Origin: Nannochloropsis salina CCMP1776
Taxonomy: Eukaryota > Sar > Eustigmatophyceae > Eustigmatales > Monodopsidaceae
NCBI GenBank assembly: GCA_004565275.1
Contig: SDOX01000095.1
Span: forward strand, 67,417-131,416
Direction: 5' to 3'
DNA: 64,000 bases
Positions within the stretch are counted from its first letter, which is position 1, and every line of letters begins with the position of its first letter. Positions 41,758 through 52,611 of this stretch are shown one piece after another. The notes under the pieces were generated by a model. The model saw only the letters and a list, made by a program, of their open reading frames with translations. It had not been told where the DNA came from and made no database searches. The position numbers were made by a program, and so were the translations under genes.

Positions 41758-43120
41758 TTAGAAGGCAGCTTTCTTTGCGAGCTCGGCCTCCACGGCCCGC
41801 TGACGGATCTCTAATCGCTTCTGCGTCTTCAAACCCATGATACCCCCACCCCAAGTACGCTCCTTCTTATCGTTGAACTCCAACTTGAATTCTGCACACA
41901 TCTTCTCGAAGGTGGCCTTATCCTCCTTGCGTGCCTCCTCCAACGCCACTACCGCCGCGTTCTTCTTGTGGACCAGAGCTCCCAGACGCGCCTTCCCTTT
42001 CACAATGGCGTAGGGGATGCCTTGCTTGCGGCAGAGGGCAGGGATCCAGACCACAAGCTCGATAGGGTTCACGTCGTGGGCGATGGCCACGAACTTGACC
42101 TTCTTGGCCTCAATCAGCTCGGTCACATGCTTCAGGCCATACTTGATGACCGTCTGCTTGGCAGGCGCCGGGGTCTCTCCCCCACTCGCCTTGGCTGCCG
42201 CCAGTTGCTTGAGACGCTCGCGCTTCTCCACCTTGCTCTCTGGGCGGTACTTGGCCAGGAGCTTGAAGAGCTCGGTGGCCTGGTTCTTGTCCAGTGCCTT
42301 GGAGAACTGGTTGATCGCAGGGGGCACCTTGAGGCGCTGGTACAGAATCTTGCGTTGTCGCTGGATGCGGACATACCGAGGCCACTTGACAAAGCGGGAG
42401 AGGTCACGACCCTTGGGCTGTCCAAGAGAGAGACGAGTGACGAGAGATACAAGGGGACACGTGTGAGTCCCAAGTGAATGAGCAATCCACAACCAGGTCG
42501 ACGCGCGTGGTCAAAGGGGAATTCCAAGCAGACATGTCTGAAGACTGCGACCGATTACAGTCGCACATGCAACCAACTACCCCTGCCTCAGCCCTTAGAC
42601 CGCCCAGTACGCCGTACAGACACACACTTCATTTCTCCCTGCTTTCGTGATCCATTCCACGGGCATACACCCCCGGAGGCATTGACTTACCCGGATGGCC
42701 CCCCCGATGCGGAAGCTTCGGGGCTCTGCGGCGAAGAGAGGGTTGGCCTTGGGGGCCGCCTTCTTAGCGGGCTTCTTGGCGACTTTCTTGGGAGCCTGCG
42801 GCATACAAAATGCATGTCCGGGGACAATATGTGTGAGAACAAGACTGTGCGAGGTGCTATGTGCGCCTATAGCACAAAATCGCATGACCTCTGCCTTCTT
42901 GTGCCCCCACGCTTGTTTTCCTGCCACAGTCACTGCTTCCAACCCTCATTTCCCATTTGAATGCCTCATTTCATGATTGACATCGACAATATGAAAGGCA
43001 GAGTGATCATGCACAATTAAACTTCAGACTTTGACTTCACTAAGTTTTCTTCGCTCCTCTCCGCATCGCCATGGCCTCCCACCCATCCGCTCGATCGGTA
43101 AGGAGCAAGTCACTTACCAT
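41758..43120 (-). CDS. RPL7A: 60S ribosomal protein eL8 (L7A)
   Basis: Three exons, 43120-43118 (only the ATG), 42795-42691 and 42417-41758, all phase 0, 255 residues. The protein reads MAPKKVAKKPAKKAAPKANP, NPLFAAEPRSFRIGGAI, then RDLSRFVKWPRYVRIQRQRK and LKVPPAINQFSKALDKNQAT, followed by the L7Ae fold: FVAIAHDVNPIELVVWIPAL, CRKQGIPYAIVKGKARLGAL. The end, ERTWGGGIMGLKTQKRLEIR, is typical of eukaryotic eL8. It binds 25S rRNA kink-turns near 5.8S. The first intron starts directly after ATG (ATG|GTAAGTG), so start codon and coding body are 322 nt apart. Introns are 322 and 273 bp, with CCGCAG and TTGGACAG acceptors. Confidence 0.95.
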
Positions 43121-43845
43121 TAATATCGGGACCTCTGGTTAAACACACCCACAAAGCCTCTGTGACTCCCCTGTTTGTCGATCGAACGGGAAAGGACGGG
43201 TATAAAGAGGGAACGAGGGGCGGTGAGCGCATTGCGTAAGAAAGAAAAGTGATGGGTTGCGAGACTCGAGAAGGAGCGGCGGGGAACGCCCGAGCCATTC
43301 GGCAGCCTACGACTTCAAACACACTTAATCATTTTCGTCTCATTGACAGAAAAAGGATTCCAACGTGGAGACAACACAAAGCACCGTGCATGTGACGGGG
43401 CCGTGGTGCCCCATGCTGTCGCACCCTGGCCACGAAATGTGGAGAGGGGCCCAAGGCCTGAGTGCTCATCCTCCCTCGCCTGCCCCCGTCTTGGCGCCTT
43501 CGTCCTCAGTGGGAATGCGACCATGGAGTCCATCCTGACAGGGGCAGCGTGGGGTAACGCGGTTGTGTTTTGGCCTTGCACGGCACGTCTACAATGTTTT
43601 TGGCTCGCGTGATACACTTTGAAGGTGTAACTAGCTATCTTGGGGTGAGTTGACCTCCTGCCTCTTGGCCGGAGCGAGAGCTCCTCTGTTGAAGCTTCGT
43701 CGTCCTTGCTACTAGTTCTCTGTGTGGTCTTCACAACGTTATTTCCTCCTCTTCCGTTCAACATAGGTGGCGCGCGCGCGGTTTTAGGGAGGGAGACAGG
43801 CATTCCCAGCGTCTCGGCCTCACCAAGGTCATTGCCAGGGCCAGT
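43121..43845. promoter_or_regulatory. divergent promoter region eL8 / TRIC-like channel
   Basis: 725 bp between divergent starts. GTATAAAGAGG at about 43200-43210 is TATA-like but on the plus strand; whether it is used is unknown. Confidence 0.4.
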
Positions 43846-45551
43846 ATGGGCAAGATGATTCCGGCGTCCGATCTTGTCACGACCCTCTTTGAGGTTGCCC
43901 GCAAGTTCTTGCTGATGCAGTACCCGTACGAGTTCGAGGTGCGTGTGCTTGCATAAAAGACCCATGATCTGTCTCCTCATGTCGCCAATGGAGTGCACGG
44001 TCTCTTACCTGTGGGCAATCAATGCTGCCGGTGTGCGAAGGGCATGAAACTCTCTGCGAGAGGAAGAAGGGATCGATTGTCCGTCGGCCTGTCGCCTTGG
44101 CTCAACCCCTCGCTTTGCTCTTCTTGTCTTAGGACGGCAGTGATTTGAATGTAAAGGACCAAGACGTCGAAGTGTTGGGATATGTTGGCCGTGGAAGTCA
44201 ATTTATTTTTCTTACGCTTTTTGTCCTCCTCAACTCCTGCCTTCAGGTCTGTCTCTTTGCTTTCTGTTTGGGTGCCTCCATGCGGGTGCGGCCTTCCGCG
44301 CAATATTCCTGGCTCCACCATTTGGTCCTGGTCTTCCTGACGGGCTTTGCGGGAGGCACGATCATCCCCATGTTCTTCGGGCGCACCCCGGTCCTCTTCG
44401 TCAACGACCTCCTCGTGCCCCTGGTCTGCCTCTCCTGGTATCTGGTGCACTACACGCGCGTCGGCGGCCTCCTCCAGACGTCCCCCTGCAAGTTCCTCCT
44501 GGTGGCCCTCTTCGAAATCTACCGGGCGGCCTCCATCCTCAAGACGGTGGGCCAGGCGGCCACCGACATTGCGCCCGGGCCCTACTACCCCATCGCCGTG
44601 GTCGGTCCCGTTCTCGTCGGGACCCTTTCTGGCAGCATGGGCGCCTTCATGCCCCCCGACCGAGGCATTTCCTTCCTGGCCACTGGCGTGCCCCTGAATT
44701 TGCAGACCACGCTCCTCGCCTGCCTCTTCTACCACCTGGCCGCCCACGACCCGGCCCTCCCCGGGGCCTACCTTCGCGGCCTCCCTGCCCTGCGCCTGAG
44801 CGACCCAGAGAACCTCAAGGCGCTCACCGTCTTCTTCTTCGTGGCCATGGCCTTCCTCTCCCTTGTCAAGGGCCCCGACTACAACCCCTTCACCCCGGTC
44901 CACACGCTTCTCTACCAAGTGCTGGGCATCCCCTACTCCCCCGCCACCCTGGAACGCCTCAAGTCCACGCGCCGCGCCTCCACCGCCGGCGACCACGGCC
45001 CCAAGCCCGCGGTAAAGGCCTCGGGACGCCTACTGGGAGCGAGCAAGGTGCTCGTTCCCCTTTTGGCCGTGCTCGCCTACCAGCTCCAGGGCAAGCTCGC
45101 GCCTCGCACCACCCTCCCCGTCGGGGGGCGCCTGAACCCGGGGGAGTACATCGCGGCGTGTGGCCCCCTCCAGTCATTCACTGGGCACTGCAAGCAGCAC
45201 TTTTTGACTCTGGATGCTGAAGGGCGGCTCAGCCTCTATCGTGGGGCCTCGCCCAAGGACACTGGCAGCCAGCGCCTCTGGCAATCCAAAGCTACCCGGA
45301 GGAGTGGGAAACTCAATGAGGCCGGCCTCTTTGCGGAACTGAAGGAAGGAGGTGTGCTGGTCCTAAAGCATACGGCGGGGGGCGACGCCACGTATTGGAC
45401 GTCGTCCTCGCGCAAGACTGAGGGGGAAAAGAAGGGACAGGAGGCAGGGAGGCTGCATCTGCGGGTCCTGGAGAGGGGCGCATTTGGCATCTTTGAGGGA
45501 TCTACGCCTTTGTGGACCTCAGACGGAATTCTGCGCAAGGACACGGCATAG
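43846..45551 (+). CDS. TRIC-type cation channel with C-terminal lectin-like domain
   Basis: Exons 43846-43938 and 44247-45551 in phase 0 give 465 residues. The first about 250 residues match TMEM38/TRIC: an N-terminal FLLMQYPYEF, the glycine kink FLTGFAGGTIIPMFFGRTP, LLVPLVCLSWYLVHYTRV, the KE..R helix LFEIYRAASILKTVGQA, and the second glycine region VGTLSGSMGAFMP. TRIC trimers are ER K+ channels balancing charge during Ca2+ release. After a linker and a further hydrophobic stretch, residues about 345-455 have three repeats ending in W-x-S: LTLDAEGRLSLYRG..LWQS, ELKEGGVLVLKH..YWTSSS, and VLERGAFGIFEGSTPLWTSD, the pattern of a beta-prism II (bulb-lectin) fold. An alternative acceptor (TTGTCTTAG, about 44133) would add 38 in-frame residues. 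Confidence 0.75.
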
Positions 45552-45665
45552 ATACGGGAGCCGGTAACAAGTGTACAGGGGGCTGTGGGAGAAAAAAGGT
45601 TTGGCGCGGGTGCCTGCCACGGAGGGGGGGAAAGAGAGGCAAGGCGAAAATCCGAGCGCCTATTG

Positions 45666-45671
45666 AATAAA
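45666..45671 (+). terminator. polyadenylation signal of TRIC-like gene
   Basis: AATAAA 115 nt after the stop at 45551. Confidence 0.45.
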
Positions 45672-45724
45672 AAAGTATCGACAAAGCTGGAGAAAATAGA
45701 GGTTTGCAAGCTACAGATGATAAA

Positions 45725-45730
45725 TTTATT
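45725..45730 (-). terminator. polyadenylation signal of DPH6-like gene
   Basis: AATAAA on the minus strand about 86 nt past the stop at 45816; the two convergent genes therefore have nearly touching or overlapping 3' ends. Confidence 0.45.
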
Positions 45731-45815
45731 TTATTTTTCACATTATGGAGTTGTGACGATTGTTGCCTTCATTCGCCACACAAGACGGGGCTTCCCAAGG
45801 GTCCGAAGCATCAGC

Positions 45816-46595
45816 TCACGCCTTCACCCTTGCCCTCGGTACCAAGTCGCAATAGGCAAACCGCCCAGCTATTCCCCTGCTTTCGACGTGCCCAACCTGC
45901 ACGGGGACAGTCGACGAGAAGACAGGGCCGGCGCTGACAAAAGTGTGGAACTCTCCCTTTTCCCCGCATGGGTCCACTTGAGCTGGCAAGTCATCCAGCA
46001 AGGCAGCATCATACTGCCGGCCTACGTACGTAGCGTCCAGTTGAGTCGTATCCACGCACACCAAATGGGCACGAAATCCCAGCGCAAGGAAGTCACGCGC
46101 CAATCTGGTCGTGTCTCGGCCCCAGAGAGGGAAGAGAGGAAGGAGAGGACAACCACCATGGCCAGACCACCGTGCTAGCACACCCATGCGATAGTCGCGC
46201 ACGTCCGCCAAAAAGATGTCACCATATGCCACGTATTTCAGAAGAGGAAAACATTGTCGAGCCTCAGCAAAGCAGTCAAAAATTGCTCCTTCATATTGAC
46301 AATTGGTGCTCATGACGGGGAGGCACACATGGAAGACAGTCAAGTCGGAGGGAAGGGCGGCAACTTGAGCATCCAATAATTCCCTTCGAACCTCATGCAC
46401 GCTCACGCGGTCATTATCTTTCTGCACTTGAACCATGATACCCACCACATGGAAGTTGGGATCATTGCGTAGCACATGCAGTGCCATGGATGAATCCTTC
46501 CCTCCTGAGAAGGAAAGTAGCACTTGCGATGGTTGTCGACCATTGGACTCTGCTGAGATACTACTCGAGACTCCGACATCCTCTGCCATTTCCAA
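45816..46595 (-). CDS. DPH6-like ATP-pyrophosphatase (diphthine-ammonia ligase family)
   Basis: Intronless, 259 residues. The N-type PP-loop is VLLSFSGGKDSSMALHVL (Ser30-Ser36). The C-terminal half has the family motifs: YVAYGDIFLADVRDYR, a CPLLPLFPLWGRDT segment, LVCVDTTQLDATYVGRQYD and DPCGEKGEFHTFVSAGPVF. The DPCGE-GEFHTF block is the hallmark of the MJ0570/YbiK-type PP-loop family. Eukaryotic Dph6 amidates diphthine on elongation factor 2 using ATP and ammonium. This protein is short, without the C-terminal RidA-like domains of yeast Dph6, and resembles the archaeal/bacterial single-domain form; its exact substrate is therefore inferred. Start is the first ATG of the frame. Confidence 0.78.
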   Translation of the reverse strand: MEMAEDVGVSSSISAESNGRQPSQVLLSFSGGKDSSMALHVLRNDPNFHVVGIMVQVQKDNDRVSVHEVRRELLDAQVAALPSDLTVFHVCLPVMSTNCQYEGAIFDCFAEARQCFPLLKYVAYGDIFLADVRDYRMGVLARWSGHGGCPLLPLFPLWGRDTTRLARDFLALGFRAHLVCVDTTQLDATYVGRQYDAALLDDLPAQVDPCGEKGEFHTFVSAGPVFSSTVPVQVGHVESRGIAGRFAYCDLVPRARVKA

Positions 46596-47036
46596 AGATG
46601 TGTCCTACTGCACCGGAAAATGTGAAGCGATTTCAATGCGTTGGTCAACCACTCTCCTCCTCCTGTCCAGCGCCCTTATCGGTTCCGCGAACCATGTCAC
46701 AGCGGGCTCGAAGGCTCCGCTATCCCCGCTCCATCTTGCATCTACCTGTCCGAAGCCAGTTTTATATGCTCGTGTTCCCTTGATGCTCTTTTGACCCAAC
46801 GAAATCAAAAGACGAGATGTTGACAAATATGCGCAGTACGCGCGCACGTCTTGCGCCACCGGCGTGTCGATGGATTGCGCGGTTTTAGGGACGGTGGGAC
46901 GAGATCCGGGGCGGGCTAGCGACTGTGGAAGCGGATCTCTGGATGCTTTTGTTTGCGCCCGGCAAAGACCCTTTTTAACCTTTTCTTACTCATCGTACGG
47001 TACAGGAATCTTTCTCAATCCCATCAAAGTAGCAAC
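46596..47036. promoter_or_regulatory. divergent promoter region DPH6-like / cytochrome c
   Basis: 441 bp between divergent starts. CGTACGGTACAG ends at 47005, 31 nt before the cytochrome c ATG, and may be a 5' UTR intron acceptor. Confidence 0.4.
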
Positions 47037-48017
47037 ATGTCCGCAGAGAAGGGCGCCAAGATTTTTAAGACCAAGTGCTCCCAGTGCCACACCGTTGAAA
47101 AGGTGCGTTTGCTTGCATGCGTGGCAAGCTTGGATGGTGGGAAGGGGGCAAGGGGAAAGTGGCCCGTAAATGTGTATAACGCAACGAACGAAGTGCCATA
47201 GAAAGTGGTAAATTGTAGAGCTCTTAACTCAATTTTAAGGTGGGGCACATGTGTGATCCAAGAGTGTCTGGTGTGCTGGACGATGTGTCAGATCGAATTA
47301 TGACATGCACTACTGGGCGCCTCGGTCCATATGTAGGCCTTCTAATGAGACGTGTTTCTAATAGTCAGACTCGTGCGTCCATGTATATTCCTCTTTCGTC
47401 AATGAGTATGCAAGATGGCTGGCGTATCATGCTGTCGGGCTCAATGAAGCGAGTCCTTGAGAACGGATCTCAGTACCGGACCTTGCACCCTGTAATTCCT
47501 TCGAGATGGTGGCGTGTCTTCCCCACAGACCTCTCCACTCCGTCCCGCTTGGTCGCCATCACTCATCCACCCGCTGCCACCACTTACTCACGTAATCCTT
47601 CCCTGTGTTCCGTTCCCTGCCCTTGTCGCACCATCCCAGGGGGGCGCCCACAAGCAGGGTCCGAATCTGAACGGCCTGTTCGGGCGCCAGTCCGGCCAGG
47701 CGGAGAACTACTCGTACTCAACGGCCAACAAGAACTCAGGCATTATCTGGGGCGAAGACACGCTCTTCGAGTACCTGCTCGCCCCCAAGAACTACATCAA
47801 GGGCACCAAGATGGTCTTCGCGGGGATCAAGTCCGCCAAGGACCGCAAGGACCTGATTGCGTATTTGAAGGACTCCACGTAAGTCATGCACTCGTCACTC
47901 TGTCAAAAGCCTCGCTTGTGTCTAGGAATGACCCCGTGCGTCGCCTCGTCACTTATTTTGACATTCTCTCACATCCTCCCCGTTCCCGCTTTCCCCCTGA
48001 ACTCTTTCAGAGCCTAA
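47037..48017 (+). CDS. CYC: cytochrome c (mitochondrial)
   Basis: Three exons: 47037-47102, 47640-47878 and 48011-48017, phases 0 and 2, 103 residues. Exon 1 encodes [20 protein letters not shown] with the heme motif CSQCH (Cys14, Cys17, His18). Exon 2 gives [20 protein letters not shown], then [14 protein letters not shown], the axial-Met region [11 protein letters not shown] (Met80) and DLIAYLKDS. Exon 3 contributes only the end of a Thr codon, Ala and the stop, giving the usual -STA end. Without that last splice the frame would stop two codons after Ser (DST-stop), one residue shorter, so both readings are nearly identical. It carries electrons between complexes III and IV in the intermembrane space. 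Intron 1 is 537 bp, long for this window. Confidence 0.95.
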
Positions 48018-48823
48018 AGACGATAGGTCGTGTGGCACTCCTACATTTTTGACCGCTTGGGGGATAGAACTTGAAAGAACGGAAGCGGAATGTGTGAATT
48101 AGATGATATGATGAAGGATCGGAGGAATATGAGGCACGGATGAGGGAGGGGAGGGGCGACGCGAAGCAAAGGGACTTGCTGCATGGGGACGACGGCGGGC
48201 TGGGCAGGAAGCGGATTCGAATGAGCGGTATCGGTCAGCCACTGTCGTTAGAGAAGCAAGGATTTGATGATGATGAGCAGGCTCGGGCGGATGACGCGTG
48301 GCGCCAGGAACGGGGAGGCTGCGGAGGGCAAGGGAGAGTAGGAGAGGGAGGGGGGAGGGGAAGGGCGGAAAAAGAATGAAGTACAAAAGAACCCGAAAAG
48401 ACTAGTTGGGGTCCAGCGAAGATTAAAGAAACGGAGATATGCATGGCGTTGAGAGAGGAAGGGAAAGGGCTCGGGGTGGGTGGGCCTGGGTCCTCCTGGT
48501 CGAGGTGCCTGGCGGGGGCTCTCGCCGAGGCCAGTGGAAGATGGCTGTTGGCGTGGGCAAAAGCTTCGTGCACGGCTGTGTCTGAGAGGGGGGAGAGGCA
48601 AGGAGTTGGGGCTTAAGCCTGGGTTTGAGGAGAAGAGAGCTGTGAGCAAAGGCAGAAGTAAGAGGCGAGGTTGCCGGGGGCTGGGTATAGCCAGTGGAAA
48701 TCTTTTAATTTGTTGGTGTATAGCCAGTGGATTTCTTTTAATTTGTTGGTGCGGAGGTCGGCGACCGTGTCTGTCTCCGTCCCCGCCGACCATACTTCTT
48801 TGTACAACCGGCCCTCTCCCCAC
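48018..48823. other. convergent 3' spacer with a 33-bp duplication
   Basis: 806 bp between cytochrome c and the antiporter gene. Apart from the tandem duplication at 48686-48751, nothing recognisable. Confidence 0.5.
48686..48751. repeat. 33-bp tandem duplication
   Basis: Two adjacent copies (48686-48718 and 48719-48751) of a TATAGCCAGTGG..TTTGTTGGTG unit differing by two bases, just beyond the antiporter stop; recent duplication in the 3' region. Confidence 0.75.
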
Positions 48824-51738
48824 CTAGGCGGAGTCGTCACTGCCCGTACCCCCGACCTCGCACCCGGGGCCCCGCGCCCTCCTCAAGCGCCCTTCCCATT
48901 CTCCCTCTATGTCCCCATCGTGGGAGGCACCGTCCCCTGCCGCCGCCGGGCACCCCACGGGGTCTTCCCCCTGGATAGCTTCGTAGTTACCATACACGAG
49001 CCGCGCCCGCTCCTGCTCTCCTTTTCGTGACCGGTGCCTCGGCCGGTTCCCAACCTCCGGGTAGCATGGGCCCTCCTCCAGACTCGACGCACCCATGCCA
49101 CTTGAAGGCCTGCACCGGTCCTTCTCCCGAGGCTCGCACGGGCCCTTTTCCTCTCTCTCCTCCCCTCCCGTCTCCCCCGTCCCCGCCCCCGCCGGCGGGC
49201 CCGAGAAGAAAGGCTGCAGGTAGCCCTCATCCAGGCGCGCAAAGGCCGCACCCACCCAGGCGTTCCATCGCTCTGCCACCGACGCCGAAGGTGGAGCTCG
49301 GGCCGGAGGCTGACTCTGTACCCTGGCCCCGGGCCTGTCCCCTCCCTCCTCCTCGGCCCAGTCCTCGACCAACAGCACTTCCTCCGCCCCTTCCTCCCCC
49401 CGGACCTGGAGCACGCCCTTGTACACTTCCTTGCACCGTCCCTGCGGCCCCTTCTGCCCTCCCCGGGCCCCCGCCTTCCCCTCCCCACGACCCCCGCCCC
49501 CCCCCGCAGCCCGAGCAAGCGAACCAGGAGGGGCAGGAGGACCTCGAAGACTGCCAAGCCCAACAGCACCACCACCAAGACCGTGGAGGCGATCTCCTGA
49601 TCCGTGCTGCCCACCTGCAGGGCCTGGGCCCAGCACACGTTCCCCCGCACCATCCCCGCCACCGCGAAGGCGAGCTGTTCCCGAAAAGGGAGGACGAGGC
49701 GGGGGTCCCAGAGCCGGAGGAGGGGGGTGAGGAGGAAGACGCCGAGGAGGCGGATCCCGGCGAGGGCAAGGAAGAGGAGGAAGGAGAAACGGAGGGAGTA
49801 GCGCCCGCGGAGGCCAGCCAGGGTCAGGCCGATATAGACGAAGGAGAAGGCTTCCGCGAGCATGGACATGAGCTCGAAGGTGACGGCCGCGCCCGCCTGG
49901 GCGGCGGGCGCCAGGTTGCGGGGGGCGTAATGGGAGAGGGTGAGGGAGCAGAAGAGGAGGGTGAGGGTGCCGGAGAGCCCCAGGGACTCGGCGATGCCGT
50001 AGGCCAGGTAGTTGCACATGAGGAGGAGGGCGACCTGGCGGAGGGGGTCGTGGCGGAAGGAGGGCTGGCGGTAGAGGAGGCGGGAGCAGGCGAGGCCCAC
50101 GAGGAGGCCGATGAGGACGGCGGTGGCGAGGAGGACGAGGGCGCGCAGGCCCGTGAGCCGGTCCACGGCCCCTTTGTCAGGCTGCCGGTAGTCGTCCAAG
50201 GCGGTCTTGAAGAGCAGGATGCTCAGGGCCTGGGGGGGGAGGATAAGGGGGGGTATCAGGGGAGGCGAGAAAGTCGAGGGAGAGGCAATTCGAGGGCTAC
50301 GGGCTGGAGCGGTTTCAAGCATACTCGCGCCGAGCCTTTTGGTTTCATTGGAGCGTTGCACTTATGTAATAGGTACGAGGGAGGCAGGAAGGGAGGGAGG
50401 GAGAGAGGGAGGGAGGGAGGGAGGGACCCACCTCGTTGAGCACGTTCTCCCCCAGAATGAGAGCACCAAGCCGGGAGGAGGAAGAGCTTGGAGGAGAGGG
50501 GGCAGGAGAGGGGAAGGAGTGCGGGGGATAAGGGGCGACAGCGAGTCCTTCGTGCTGGTGGTCCGCCGTCGAGGTCTGACCCGCCTCGGGGTGATGGGGT
50601 TGGAGGGTGGGTGGAGGGTGATGGGGTTGGAGGGTGGGTGGAGGGTGATGGGGTTGGATGTGCTTCAAGGCGGCCACACCGTCCGAGGCGGAGAGGATCG
50701 CCGCCAAAAGGAGGCTCTTGATCAGGGAGAAGTCCTGGAAGCAAGCGGTGCCCTCCTCCTCCTCCTCCCTCCGCGCTCCCTCCTTGCCCTTCCGAAAGTC
50801 GAGCAGGCCCTCGGAGCACCCGGCCGTCACCACCCAGGGCAGCCTGCTCAGATAGAAGGCGGATACAGTCAGGAGGGCGAAGGTCAGGAGGGTCCCGAGG
50901 ACGCCGTAGACGAGGATGGGGAAGAGGTTCTGGAAGAAGGCGGCCTTCTTGAGCCCGGAGGCCTGTTGGAGGATGATTGGGGGCAGCACGGCGTACCAGA
51001 AGACCTGTTTGGGGGACACAAAGAGGGCGTGGGAGAAGGCGTCAGATACATGGCGCAAGCTTGCAGATGCACTCTCGGCGCCTGTGAGAGAACTGAGAAG
51101 GGGAGGCAAAGGGACCACCAATCCCTGAGGGGGGGGCAATCCCCGATCATGTTAGCATTCATGAATTCTCTCCCATTGCCCACCTCGGGTCCGAACTCCG
51201 TCACCTCCTCCACCACCCCATAGCGCAATAGGGCCCCGGCAGCGGCGCCTGTCACGGGGGAACATGGGGACCGAGGAGCGTGAGGGTTGAGTTGGGGGGG
51301 TGGGGGAAACAAGGGAGGTGGAATGGGCGCGCGTTGGCAGTCCCCCGCTTGTGTCAGAAAGAACGCAGTGTATAAGGTCTTCAGCCCTTCGAAAAGGTCC
51401 GTTAGAAGAATGTACAACGATGTTAGAACACACTCATCATCCCGCGGGTCGCATGGCGTGGTCTCTCTCCGTCAAAATCATATCCTCCCGCCTTTCCGTC
51501 CCTTCTGTCACGTACCCATGCCGATGGCGATAGCGCCCTCGCTAAGCAGGACTACGTGCTTGCTTTTTTCCGCCCACTGCTCCAAGAGATGCCCGGCTAC
51601 AATGTGCACGAGAATAGCAAAGAACGCGAAGGGGACTTCGAGGCCGAGCTCCACGCCGCCATTACCCCCATCGTCTTCGTCCTCCCCCACGCCCAGTCTC
51701 ATGGGCAACTTGAGGGATGGCAAAAACTCTGAGCACAC
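48824..51738 (-). CDS. Na+/H+ exchanger (NHE/CPA1 family), frame broken at a G run
   Basis: Exons 51738-51516, 51248-51184, 51004-50432 and 50229 onward (phases 1, 0, 0). Membrane motifs: VPFAFFAILVHIVAGHLLEQ, LLSEGAIAIGMGTGAAAGAL, FWYAVLPPIILQQASGLKKA, AAILSASDGVAAL (transport Asp), LGALILGENVLNE joined to ALSILLFKTALDD (the GESLLND-type motif), and MVRGNVCWAQAL. After the last helix the frame becomes Arg/Gly-rich and stops at 48907, whereas the frame one base over carries an NHE-like tail (SVAERWNAWVGAAFARLDEG, YLQPFFSG) and stops at 48824. The two meet at a 9-G run (49497-49505); one extra G would join them, so a sequencing indel is likely. The N-terminus may lack an upstream exon. A His/Pro repeat enlarges one loop. 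Confidence 0.82.
50590..50658. repeat. 27-bp minisatellite, about 2.6 copies
   Basis: Exact 27-bp units at 50590-50616 and 50617-50643 plus a 15-bp partial. Being nine codons long, it keeps frame and adds HPPPTLQPH repeats to a loop of the antiporter. Confidence 0.8.
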
Positions 51739-52611
51739 GCCAGTTTACGTGTACTGGCTGCTTCTCTTTGACGTGATAGCCCTTGTTGGATGAATGCCTT
51801 GCTTCGGGCGAGGCGAGGGTCTTGGGGCACTTCGGCGGCCAGTTTTGTCCGGACTTGGATGTCGCCGACAGTCACTCGACGGTCGTCGCTGAGACGTGTG
51901 CTGTGCTTTCAGACAGGGAGTACATCAGAAACGAATGCGACCACATGCACGTAAGGACAAGTTGACAACATCGCAGCACCTTTGTGTTCCGAATGGCGGA
52001 GATCTCGTTCCCGACCAGGAAATGGAAAGGCATCAAACGTTCATGGTGAGGGCGAGCGTCCTGTTAGACTCCGAGTCGGGGTAGGGGAGGATCTCCGTCG
52101 TGGCCACCTCCCGGAATGTCAAACTTTGCTTTTTTTCCCCGAGTGTACATCTCCGCCACCCGGCAGAAATCAAACCTGATCCACCATCCACGAGAGCTCA
52201 TAGGGTACATACTTATTTTTCGTCTACCCTCGGTGTCTGGCGGATTGCCTGGGGCCGGGCAGTCTCGGGAGGTATGGCCCATTTCTTTCTCCGCGGCAAC
52301 ATGATGGAGGATCCCGACAACGCCTTTCATACTCGACATCCGTGTCCTTATGCTTCATCTTCCTTAATACGTGTCTTGCTTTTTGAAAAGACCATGGGCA
52401 ACACTGAGGGGACCCGATTTGCAAGTTAATCCCGGTATTATTCGAAGGGTTAGGGTGGGACCCCCTTCTGGATTGCCTAGGGTATTCCATGAATTAACGA
52501 ATAGATATATCAACTTATTGAGATTGAAATTTGTGAAAAAGAGGTATCCATGGAAGTCGCATTATTATCAATACTTTGCTGGGTCTCGTCTCGTGAACAA
52601 ACTACTTCAAA
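51739..52611. promoter_or_regulatory. upstream region of the antiporter gene
   Basis: 873 bp between the SEC23-family stop and the antiporter start, both minus. It may contain an unrecognised first antiporter exon: CCATCCCTCAAG just before TTGCCCATGAG at about 51707 looks like an acceptor. GGGTTAGGGT occurs near 52448. Confidence 0.4.

Noticed and set aside
44019-44996. 325-codon minus-strand frame
   Set aside because: Mirror of the TRIC exon, His/Asp/Gly-rich and without membrane or domain features.
50389-50426. GGGAGGGAGGGA tract as a CRISPR-like or regulatory array
   Set aside because: Simple repeat inside an antiporter intron; the same tracts occur in many introns here.
49027-50439. 470-codon plus-strand open frame, Pro/Glu-rich
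   Set aside because: Antisense of the antiporter gene in very GC-rich DNA; no family signature.
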